Below are positions 57,710 through 64,000 of a DNA stretch of 64,000 nucleotides, piece after piece. The stretch is from assembly GCA_000212915.1 (NCBI GenBank), contig CM001167.1, positions 545,780 to 609,779 on the forward strand, written 5' to 3'. The first letter of the stretch is position 1. The number at the start of each line of letters is the position of its first letter. This stretch comes from Bacteroides coprosuis DSM 18011. GTDB taxonomy: Bacteria > Bacteroidota > Bacteroidia > Bacteroidales > Bacteroidaceae. The translations under genes and the position numbers were made by a program. The notes under the pieces were generated by a model. The model saw only the letters and a program-made list of their open reading frames with translations, had not been told where the DNA came from and made no database searches.

Positions 57710-58658
57710 GCCTATTTGCCATATTAATGGAGATTCTTTAGAGCGACATTATAAAGAGCACTTGAGTTCATATAAGAATTGGCAAATGAAAGATCATGCT
57801 ATAGAGTGGCTTTTGTTTCCAGAGAACATTTCTCCACGGCTCTGTATCGATGAAACCTCTATGACCAATGGAGACTTATATACTATATTAAGTAATCCCA
57901 ATAATAAAGGGAAACAGGGCACCATAGTCGCTATTATTGCTGGTGTTCAATCAGATAAAATTATCCAGGTATTAATGAAGATGCCTGAGAGTTTAAGACA
58001 GCAAGTCAAGGAGATCACATTAGATATGGCTAATAGTATGAATAAAATAGCTCGAGTGTGTTTTCCTAAAGCCTGTCGAGTAATTGACCGATTCCATCTG
58101 CAAAAACTAGCCAATGAAGCAGTGCAAGAGGTACGAGTAAAACACAGATGGGAAGCCATAGAAGAAGAAAATCAAGCGATTAAACAAGCCAAATGGGAAG
58201 GTAAGACCTATAAACCTCTAACTTTTAGTAATGGAGACACAAAGAAACAATTACTAGCAAGAGGACGATATCTTCTTTTTAAATCTGCAGACAAATGGTC
58301 TGATAAGCAAAAAGAAAGAGCTAAGATTCTTTTTGCACAATACCCTTCATTAAAAGAAGCCTATAGCCTATCACAAGGGCTTCGCTCTATTTTTAATCGT
58401 AAAACAATTAAAGATGCAGCAAGACTTTCTCTTGCCAAATGGTATAATAGAGTAGAGCAAACTGCTTTTCAATCCTTTAAAAGTATTGCAGGAGCCATCT
58501 ATTCACATTATAATGAAATATTAAACTTCTTCAATAATCGATCAACAAATGCTTTTGCAGAGAGTTTTAACGCTAAACTAAAAGCCTTTAGGACTCAACT
58601 AAGAGGGGTTACAGATATTAGTTTCTTCCTATTTAGAGTGACTAAACTATTTGCTTAA
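57687..58658 (+). CDS. ISAon1-like DDE transposase (copy 1)
   Basis: Main catalytic part of the ISL3-type transposase. The frame is open from 57666 and has no ATG before residues YKEHLSSYKNWQM, which suggests production by +1 frameshift from the upstream frame. DDE residues: Asp in RLCIDETSMTNGDLYT, Asp in ITLDMANSM followed by VIDRFHLQKLA, and Glu in NAFAESFNAKLKAFR. It is complete to the right end. Confidence 0.85.
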   Translation, partial: PVSARSLEPICHINGDSLERHYKEHLSSYKNWQMKDHAIEWLLFPENISPRLCIDETSMTNGDLYTILSNPNNKGKQGTIVAIIAGVQSDKIIQVLMKMPESLRQQVKEITLDMANSMNKIARVCFPKACRVIDRFHLQKLANEAVQEVRVKHRWEAIEEENQAIKQAKWEGKTYKPLTFSNGDTKKQLLARGRYLLFKSADKWSDKQKERAKILFAQYPSLKEAYSLSQGLRSIFNRKTIKDAARLSLAKWYNRVEQTAFQSFKSIAGAIYSHYNEILNFFNNRSTNAFAESFNAKLKAFRTQLRGVTDISFFLFRVTKLFA

Positions 58659-58690
58659 TAAGTTATCCCCCCAAGTTTTGCAGGTGATCC

Positions 58691-58698
58691 GAAATAAT
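58691..58698 (+). repeat. Target-site duplication, right of IS copy 1
   Basis: GAAATAAT, identical to 57251-57258. Confidence 0.92.
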
Positions 58699-58763
58699 TA
58701 CCATCTCAATATTGAAGTATCCAAGCGTTATAATAACGCTATTCTAGATTAGATATATAATAA

Positions 58764-58797
58764 AAGAGCTTCTGAAAACTCAGAAGCTCTTTTTATT
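58764..58797 (-). terminator. Terminator of tRNA-Leu copy 1
   Basis: AAAAGAGCTTCTGA / TCAGAAGCTCTTTT around AAAC, next to the tRNA 3' end; near-identical to the hairpin after tRNA-Leu copy 2. Confidence 0.85.
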
Positions 58798-58799
58798 AT

Positions 58800-58884
58800 T
58801 GGTGCGGATGAAAGGACTCGAACCTTCACGTCTCACGACACTAGATCCTAAGTCTAGCGCGGCTACCAATTACGCCACATCCGC
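58800..58884 (-). tRNA. tRNA-Leu (anticodon TAG), copy 1
   Basis: Class II tRNA on the reverse strand: acceptor GCGGATG / CATCCGC, anticodon loop CTTAGGA in a CTAGA / TCTAG stem, long variable arm, T loop GGTTCGAGTCC, and an encoded CCA (58800-58802). Confidence 0.94.
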
Positions 58885-58913
58885 AGATGTTGTGCTATCA
58901 TTTGATTGCGATG

Positions 58914-58944
58914 CAAATGTACTTTATTTTTTTATTTCTGCAAT
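58914..58944 (-). promoter_or_regulatory. Promoter of tRNA-Leu copy 1
   Basis: On the reverse strand: ATTG, 19 bases, TACATTTG, ending about 30 bases before the tRNA 5' end. Confidence 0.65.
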
Positions 58945-58996
58945 AAGTTATCATGTTTTTTTATATCAGGAAATAAAAATATTTGAAATCCGTTAA

Positions 58997-59004
58997 CATG
59001 TTTC
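58997..59004 (+). repeat. Target-site duplication, left of IS copy 2
   Basis: CATGTTTC, repeated exactly at 60449-60456. Confidence 0.92.
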
Positions 59005-59078
59005 GGGTCAGTCCGTAAAGTTGGGGATTTAACAATTAGTCCATTTCTACTTCCCTTATAAAATATTACTTTTGATCC

Positions 59079-59438
59079 ATGAAAAAGAAAGCAATCGATT
59101 ATAAGGATATATTGTCCATGTTCCTTCCTAAAGGCATGCTTGACTATTTTGATTTTACCGACTATTCAGACATGGGTGATTATTATATATTCTCTCTTGA
59201 AGAGAAAAATAGTATACCAGACGAGCATTCAAGTCTTCCACTAGTTTCCAAAGGTTTTTATCCAACAATAACAGTTACAGATTTTCCTGTTCGCGACCGC
59301 ACTGTATACTTGAAAGTTAGACGTCGCAGATGGGAGGATAAGCAAACTGGTAAGACATACAGCAGAGACTGGAAATTGGTTGCAGACGGGACTAGGATAA
59401 CAGCCGAGTTTGGTTCTTTTTTAAAAGAGTTACATTGA
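59079..59438 (+). CDS. ISAon1-like transposase, N-terminal region (copy 2)
   Basis: A 119-residue frame starting MKKKAIDYKDILSMFLPKGM, with TVYLKVRRRRWED and ending FGSFLKELH. It parallels the first frame of copy 1 (KVTLKVRRRKWYD, AAFLKEL). The transposase frame again lies in +1, opening right after a TAA at 59422-59424, so the shift must occur within the last five codons (AAA GAG TTA CAT TGA). Confidence 0.82.
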   Translation: MKKKAIDYKDILSMFLPKGMLDYFDFTDYSDMGDYYIFSLEEKNSIPDEHSSLPLVSKGFYPTITVTDFPVRDRTVYLKVRRRRWEDKQTGKTYSRDWKLVADGTRITAEFGSFLKELH

Positions 59439-60417
59439 CAATCATGAAGTTAGCATAAAAGTAGTAGCTGACTTCTGCCATCTGAAGTCGAAGACACTTA
59501 ACGATTACTACAAGGAACATCTAAGTGGTTATCGTTCTTGGAATCAGCTCTCTCATGCTGATCAGTACATGTATTTTAAAGACAATTTAGGTGAGAACAT
59601 ATCTATTGACGAAACAGCCCTAAGCAACGGAGAGTTATACACCATTGTAACGGGTAAGGCTGGTCATGGTAAGCATGGTACGATTATAGCTATGATAAAG
59701 GGAACAAAGGCTGACGATGTATGTAGATATCTGATGAAGTTACCAGAAGGAAAACGTAGGATGGTCAAGAACGTGACTCTTGACATGGCCGGAAGTATGA
59801 GGCAGATAGCCAAGAGATGCTTTCCTTACGCTACACAGATCATAGACCGTTTTCATGTACAAAAGTTGATGCAGGATGCATTGCAGGAGCTGCGCGTGCA
59901 ATACCGCTGGCAAGCTATTGAGCAGGAGAACTCAAACATAAAAAGAGCAAGGAAAGAAAAGAGAAAATATATACCTCCATGTTTTGATAACGGGGATACC
60001 ATAAGACAGCTTCTTGTACGCAGCAGATATCTACTATTCAAAAGTCCTGATAAATGGACAGACTCCCAAAGAATAAGGGCTGAGATACTCTTTAAGCAGT
60101 TTGACGACATAAAACAATTCTATTATTTGACTTTACAACTTGGACAGATATACTCACATAACTACGATAAAAATGTTGCCAGGGTAAAGCTTGCACTGTG
60201 GTTTAATAAGGTAGAGCAGTGGAATTACCCTCAGTTCAATACGGTAATAGAAACCTTTAAAAATCACAATGATAGGATATTAAATTTCTTTGAAAACAGA
60301 CTTACCAATACTTCAGCTGAATCTTTCAATGCCAAACTTAAATCTCTCAGAGCTACATTCAGAGGAGTAGATGATGTAAAGTTCTATCTGTATAGAGTGA
60401 TGATGCTATACGCTTAA
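59425..60417 (+). CDS. ISAon1-like DDE transposase (copy 2)
   Basis: The frame is open from 59425 (YIDNHEVSIKVVADFCHLKSK) and there is no in-frame ATG until 59569. DDE residues: Asp in ISIDETALSNGELYT, Asp in VTLDMAGSM followed by IIDRFHVQKLM, and Glu in NTSAESFNAKLKSLR. It is complete. Expression probably depends on a +1 shift from the upstream frame. Confidence 0.85.
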   Translation, partial: KSYIDNHEVSIKVVADFCHLKSKTLNDYYKEHLSGYRSWNQLSHADQYMYFKDNLGENISIDETALSNGELYTIVTGKAGHGKHGTIIAMIKGTKADDVCRYLMKLPEGKRRMVKNVTLDMAGSMRQIAKRCFPYATQIIDRFHVQKLMQDALQELRVQYRWQAIEQENSNIKRARKEKRKYIPPCFDNGDTIRQLLVRSRYLLFKSPDKWTDSQRIRAEILFKQFDDIKQFYYLTLQLGQIYSHNYDKNVARVKLALWFNKVEQWNYPQFNTVIETFKNHNDRILNFFENRLTNTSAESFNAKLKSLRATFRGVDDVKFYLYRVMMLYA

Positions 60418-60448
60418 TTGTTAAATCCCCAACTTTACGGACTGACCC

Positions 60449-60456
60449 CATGTTTC
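60449..60456 (+). repeat. Target-site duplication, right of IS copy 2
   Basis: CATGTTTC, identical to 58997-59004. Confidence 0.92.
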
Positions 60457-60481
60457 AAAAGCTTCAAGCTATAATGTGAAA

Positions 60482-60518
60482 TAAAAAAGCTTCTGAAAAC
60501 TCAGAAGCTTTTTTATTT
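60482..60518 (-). terminator. Terminator of tRNA-Leu copy 2
   Basis: AAAAAAGCTTCTGA / TCAGAAGCTTTTTT around AAAC, with A- and T-rich flanks. Confidence 0.85.
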
Positions 60519-60521
60519 TAT

Positions 60522-60606
60522 TGGTGCGGATGAAAGGACTCGAACCTTCACGTCTCACGACACTAGATCCTAAGTCTAGCGCGGCTACCAATTACGCCAC
60601 ATCCGC
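60522..60606 (-). tRNA. tRNA-Leu (anticodon TAG), copy 2
   Basis: Same sequence as copy 1 throughout, including the encoded CCA. With its terminator and promoter it forms a tandem duplicate of about 270 bp once IS copy 2 is taken out. Confidence 0.94.
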
Positions 60607-60638
60607 AAGAATGTTTTGCATTTCTTTTGATTGCGTTG

Positions 60639-60669
60639 CAAAGGTATATCTTTTTTTTATTCTAGCAAA
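60639..60669 (-). promoter_or_regulatory. Promoter of tRNA-Leu copy 2
   Basis: On the reverse strand: TTTG, 19 bases, TACCTTTG: full consensus match about 33 bases before the tRNA. Confidence 0.75.
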
Positions 60670-60686
60670 TTATATGCAAATATTTT

Positions 60687-61706
60687 TTAGAATATTTTTC
60701 TTGCAGCTTCGATTATAGTATCAATCCCCTTTATCTTATCTGCATTCGTCATATCGACTTTAATGTCGGGCTCTATTCCAAACTCAATATGTTCCATCTT
60801 AGCATTCAAGTGCGGGCTAGCAGAATATCTTACAGTCCATCCATTGGGCAGCTCTGAAGTATAGGCTAGACCTCCTCCTCCTCCTGTTTTATCTCCTATA
60901 ATAGTGACATTAGGAAAACAACCCATATTGTTAGTAAAGTCATTAGCTGCACTATATGTATGTCTGTTTACCAATAAAGCTACACCTTTCTGCCAGCGTA
61001 AGCCATTTGATGGTTTTACTTTTACTTCGTAGGGAGAAGAAAAATCATTATGTCCTTTACCTCGCTTATGTTGAATGTAGCTAACTACAACTTCTTCTTC
61101 TGTAAAATGAGAGGCAAGCTTAGTTGAATTAGTAATATTACCTCCTCCATTGTTTCTGATATCAATAATAATACCTTTACAAAGTGCTAAGTGCTTTAAG
61201 GCCTGAGATATATTATTATCACTGATAGGTGTAAGAAAACTTTCGTAATAAATATATCCTACGTTATCTTCTAGAATTCTATATTTTAAGCCTCCTGCAA
61301 TTTTATAATCAGTCCCTTTCCCTAAATATTTTTCTTGAATAGTTTCATCAAAGTTTCTTGGGTAGTCTTCGTACCACTCCCAATATCTGGCTAAGTCGAA
61401 GTTAGATGATAAGTTAACATGTCCGTCTTTTAACTCTCTGGTCATAGATCCTAACACTTCAAAAAGATCTTCATCCGACATGTTTTTAGTTATTTTCTGG
61501 CTATATTCTTCATAAACATCATTCCAATCAATGTCTTTGTAGTTGAAATAGCAATACCCTTCATCAAGTATTTTCCATAAAGCTTCAAAGTTTCCCCATG
61601 GAGTGTTATCTACTTTTTCTTCTCTTATACAGCTTGTAAATAGGACATTTATCATTAATAGGAGAGAAAATATCTTATATGTTTTTTTGAACGTACTATA
61701 TATCAT
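60687..61706 (-). CDS. S41-family peptidase lipoprotein
   Basis: A 339-residue exported protein with signal peptide and lipobox (INVLFTSC). An N-terminal tricorn-like helical part (GNFEALWKILDEGYCYFNYKDIDW, RELKDGHVNL) precedes the S41 catalytic core. The core holds GIIIDIRNNGGGN, the nucleophile Ser in NRHTYSAANDF and GDKTGGGGGLAYTSELPNGW. No PDZ domain is obvious. It should cut proteins or peptides in the periplasm or at the surface; the target is unknown. It is last in the operon with topoisomerase IV A and the DUF3316 gene (13-base gap). Confidence 0.88.
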   Translation of the reverse strand: MIYSTFKKTYKIFSLLLMINVLFTSCIREEKVDNTPWGNFEALWKILDEGYCYFNYKDIDWNDVYEEYSQKITKNMSDEDLFEVLGSMTRELKDGHVNLSSNFDLARYWEWYEDYPRNFDETIQEKYLGKGTDYKIAGGLKYRILEDNVGYIYYESFLTPISDNNISQALKHLALCKGIIIDIRNNGGGNITNSTKLASHFTEEEVVVSYIQHKRGKGHNDFSSPYEVKVKPSNGLRWQKGVALLVNRHTYSAANDFTNNMGCFPNVTIIGDKTGGGGGLAYTSELPNGWTVRYSASPHLNAKMEHIEFGIEPDIKVDMTNADKIKGIDTIIEAARKIF

Positions 61707-61719
61707 AACTTAAAACGAG

Positions 61720-62583
61720 TTAATAAGCTTTTAAGCCCGATGGTACATGAATGGTTTCTTTTGGCTTTAGTTTACACATTTCAGTAACAAATCCAAACAT
61801 GAACGTGTGAGTGTAGGAGTGTGCTCTTATGTTATTTATCTTAGATTGTTGTATATCGCAGATATAGCTAAGCCTTAATTTTACAGCTTTAATGGGTAAA
61901 TCTACCGAAAAAAACTGTCTGATAGAAGGCTGGTTGTGGAAAGAAGTGAATTTTAATGTTCCACTATCATTCCCTAGAGAGAATATTTCGTAATAAGATT
62001 GTCCATAGTGTGGTGAAAACATCATACCCATTACAGGTATATTTACTTGATATCTTAATGTAAGTGGATAATTCTTGATTTTAGTATTCCAAATAGCCAT
62101 ACCTGAAGGAGCTAAGTTTAAATAGAATTTAGCTGAGGCTGGATTATTTCCATTTCTAAGATTGTAAATGAAGCCTAAGTTGGCATCAATCAGTGCTCCT
62201 GCTAATAGTTTAAAGTTGGGTGAGATTCTAAATTGGTAATGTAAACCATAATTCCAGTTTAGCAAACCTGAAAATGAATTATTATTGTCAACGTGGTTGT
62301 GCGTATATGATATATTTGCTTGTAGGAAATTTTGAACCGATATATTTCCAGCCCACAGACGTGTCATTTTCATCGTTTCTCTTGAAATCCTAAAATCTAT
62401 ACCTTTATATTCTTGTGGAGAAAGGTAGGTGTCATAGATGTTGGCATATCCTATACCATACGAAACTGCCCTGTTTATAACTGGAGCGTATTGTACCGTA
62501 TCTTTCTTTATAGGTGATTGTGCATTTATGTTTGTAAGGAGCACAGCTAATAAAATAGCACTCCATATTAATCTTTGTTTCAT
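61720..62583 (-). CDS. DUF3316-type exported protein
   Basis: A 287-residue protein with a cleavable signal peptide (LIWSAILLAVLLTNINAQ). It is rich in alternating beta strands with aromatic residues (NWNYGLHYQFRISPNFKLLAGALID, THTFMFGFVTEM), consistent with an outer-membrane beta barrel. The family assignment to DUF3316 is from memory and moderately sure. It lies between topoisomerase IV A (18 bases) and the S41 peptidase. Confidence 0.68.
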   Translation of the reverse strand: MKQRLIWSAILLAVLLTNINAQSPIKKDTVQYAPVINRAVSYGIGYANIYDTYLSPQEYKGIDFRISRETMKMTRLWAGNISVQNFLQANISYTHNHVDNNNSFSGLLNWNYGLHYQFRISPNFKLLAGALIDANLGFIYNLRNGNNPASAKFYLNLAPSGMAIWNTKIKNYPLTLRYQVNIPVMGMMFSPHYGQSYYEIFSLGNDSGTLKFTSFHNQPSIRQFFSVDLPIKAVKLRLSYICDIQQSKINNIRAHSYTHTFMFGFVTEMCKLKPKETIHVPSGLKAY

Positions 62584-62601
62584 AGGTAGATCTGAAAATT
62601 T

Positions 62602-64000
62602 TTAGAATAGTTCCATTTGTCCATTATTTATCCCTTTCATCGTCGATTCGTCTTCTTTAGATTCCAAATTAGAGTCATCTTCAGCTGAGGGAGAGTCATT
62701 TCTCTCTATTGTTTTAATTGTAGGTTCTATTTCTTTAGGTTCTTGATTCGTGTCTTCATCAGCTTCATTTCCTTCATCTTCTGGGCTCCAAGGGTTCAGT
62801 TCTATAATTTCAGCGATGTCATAAGTCGTAATTCTTTTTCCTTTGGCACCAAATCCTTTTTGATCAATAAACTTCACTGCATCAATGGTGATAGGATCCC
62901 TGTGTTTGTCAGCTCCTCCAAAAACGACTTTAAATATAGGAGAGGGGTTTGTGGTAAGGATAACTTCTCGACTCTTCTCATTGCCTCCTAAATAACTTTC
63001 GGGTTTGTTCACGTCTTCAAAAGTAAATCTTTTTAAATAAGGAAAGTTTTTGTTGTTTGCGTCGAATAGAACAGCTGTCCATACCTTTTCTTCATCAAGT
63101 TTCTCAATATGAGTTATGTTTCCTTCAAAGTGAGTAGATATGTCATACGAGCAGGTATAGAAAATACCTTTATCTGTAGTTACTAAAATTCTGTCCTCAT
63201 CGGTAAATTCTCCAAGATATAAGCCTCTTTCATCATGATTTAATTTCTTTACATCTGGGTCAAACCAAATATCAACACCACCTAGGGTAGAGCCACCTTG
63301 TTCTTTTAAGGTGATTTTTTTAACATCACGCTTAGTTAATATATTACCTTTAGCTTGCTTTCCTTTGATTCCAATTTCGCTAAAGTCTTCATCAAACTCT
63401 GTTTTACGAATGCGATTGCGCTCACTTCTTCTTATTTTAAGAGAGACATGAATCACTTCTGCTTCTCCGTTAGGATTAGAACTAAAGTAAACAATTTCAG
63501 AGCCAGGTGTACCTTGTGTTACATCATAATCTTTATCTCTGATAACAGATGTTACAAAGAATCTTTTGATATAGTGAATTCCTCCTTCTTTTCCATCCCT
63601 ATAAACAACATTGTATATAGTTCTTTCATCATCTTTTTGGAATACGTCAATATGAATTACGTCTTTTCCTATGAATTTTTTATCTGCTACAGGAGTAATC
63701 ATATAGGTACCATTCTTGTAGAAGATTATAATATCGTCGAAATCAGAACAGTTATTTATGAACTCACCCCCTTTTAAATCTGTACCCATAAAACCTTCGT
63801 CTGCATTGAAATACAGCTTCTGATTCGCTTCAACTACTTTTGTTATTTCAATATTATCAAAGCTTCTTATTTCTGTTAATCTAGGATGATCTTTGCCGTA
63901 CTTATCTTGTAGCATTTTAAACCAGCGAGAAGTATAAGCTATCATATTTGATAACTCTTTGTTAATCTCCTCAATTTCTTTCATCATTTTAAGAATGCCT
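62602..64000 (-). CDS. parC: DNA topoisomerase IV subunit A, C-terminal part (cut by window edge)
   Basis: The frame continues past the right end of the window (G-I-L-K before MMKEIEEIN), so the active-site tyrosine domain is outside. What is seen is the end of the coiled coil (KEIEEINKELSNMIAYTSRWFKMLQDKYGKDHPRLTEI) and the beta-propeller C-terminal domain, followed by an acidic tail of about 60 residues ending in QMELF. The divergent blades and low number of GyrA boxes fit the Bacteroidetes ParC rather than GyrA. Confidence 0.82.
   Translation of the reverse strand, partial: GILKMMKEIEEINKELSNMIAYTSRWFKMLQDKYGKDHPRLTEIRSFDNIEITKVVEANQKLYFNADEGFMGTDLKGGEFINNCSDFDDIIIFYKNGTYMITPVADKKFIGKDVIHIDVFQKDDERTIYNVVYRDGKEGGIHYIKRFFVTSVIRDKDYDVTQGTPGSEIVYFSSNPNGEAEVIHVSLKIRRSERNRIRKTEFDEDFSEIGIKGKQAKGNILTKRDVKKITLKEQGGSTLGGVDIWFDPDVKKLNHDERGLYLGEFTDEDRILVTTDKGIFYTCSYDISTHFEGNITHIEKLDEEKVWTAVLFDANNKNFPYLKRFTFEDVNKPESYLGGNEKSREVILTTNPSPIFKVVFGGADKHRDPITIDAVKFIDQKGFGAKGKRITTYDIAEIIELNPWSPEDEGNEADEDTNQEPKEIEPTIKTIERNDSPSAEDDSNLESKEDESTMKGINNGQMELF

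Larger units (their letters stand above)
57259..58690 (+). mobile_element. ISL3-family (ISAon1-like) insertion sequence, copy 1
   Basis: Element of 1432 bp. Left end GGATCACCTGCAAAAGCAGG and inverted right end GGATCACCTGCAAAACTTGG match over most of 27 bases, and an 8-bp duplication GAAATAAT flanks it. The ends, duplication length and transposase fit the ISL3 family; the two-part transposase arrangement resembles what I recall of ISAon1 from Alistipes. It appears complete and recently inserted, since the duplication is perfect. Confidence 0.9.
59005..60448 (+). mobile_element. ISL3-family (ISAon1-like) insertion sequence, copy 2 (different element)
   Basis: Element of 1444 bp with perfect terminal inverted repeats of about 34 bases beginning GGGTCAGTCCGTAAAGTTGG, flanked by the 8-bp duplication CATGTTTC. 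It is of the same family as copy 1, but the ends and proteins clearly differ, so it is a separate IS species. It lies between two tRNA-Leu genes. Confidence 0.92.

Noticed and set aside
58799-58996. Forward reading frame of 65 residues beginning MVRMKGLEPSRL
   Set aside because: It is the reverse complement of tRNA-Leu; this false protein is common in annotations.
60521-60718. Second copy of the same MVRMKGLEPSRL frame
   Set aside because: Antisense of tRNA-Leu copy 2.

Overview
The window is AT-rich chromosomal DNA from a member of the Bacteroidetes, most likely the order Bacteroidales. The promoters fit the Bacteroidetes pattern (TTTG, 19-21 bases, TAnnTTTG). IspG is the long form of about 615 residues. 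The cluster rpoN / PAP2-like / gcvH / purE / ispG, the rpsU-xer-hpf-tRNA-tuf-secE-nusG-rplKAJL-rpoBC run and the many lipoproteins agree with this. I cannot name a genus.

Left part (1-5100): this region carries the most striking signal. A gene for aminopeptidase P and a gene for a Na+/phosphate cotransporter are both cut at a nearly shared 9-base sequence, and their missing halves lie at the opposite end of an inverted segment of about 4.34 kb (about 249 to 4592). Flipping that one segment restores both genes at once. A nucleoside kinase gene rides inside the segment and a rubredoxin gene lies just outside it.

5100-15300: housekeeping and metabolic genes. They are a Ca2+-type P-ATPase, a HAD phosphatase, RibF, a CPBP membrane protease, SufE, an M28 peptidase lipoprotein, an LD-carboxypeptidase, and the ptb-buk pair (phosphate butyryltransferase and butyrate kinase). 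A stretch of about 400 bases without genes lies at 10246-10650.

15300-40900: pnp, a thioredoxin-fold lipoprotein without its CxxC, greA behind a leader hairpin, a HIT protein, a SulP transporter, rubrerythrin, the ispG-purE and gcvH-PAP2-rpoN cluster, priA, a low-molecular-weight tyrosine phosphatase with a stop at codon 3, a 7TM-HD c-di-AMP phosphodiesterase-like protein, gltX, waaA, mnmA, a gamma carbonic anhydrase, a second M24 aminopeptidase, then rpsU-xer-hpf.

41000-55400: the translation/transcription core. Four tRNAs, tuf, tRNA-Trp, secE, nusG, rplK, rplA, rplJ, rplL, rpoB and rpoC are followed by prfB with its programmed +1 frameshift, then a tiny membrane protein.

55400-64000: a CYTH protein, an MgtC/DUF4010 membrane protein, two different ISL3-type (ISAon1-like) insertion sequences with intact ends and 8-bp target duplications, two tandem tRNA-Leu(TAG) genes, and a reverse-strand operon of topoisomerase IV subunit A (cut by the window edge), a DUF3316 protein and an S41 peptidase lipoprotein. 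No CRISPR array, prophage or restriction system was seen.
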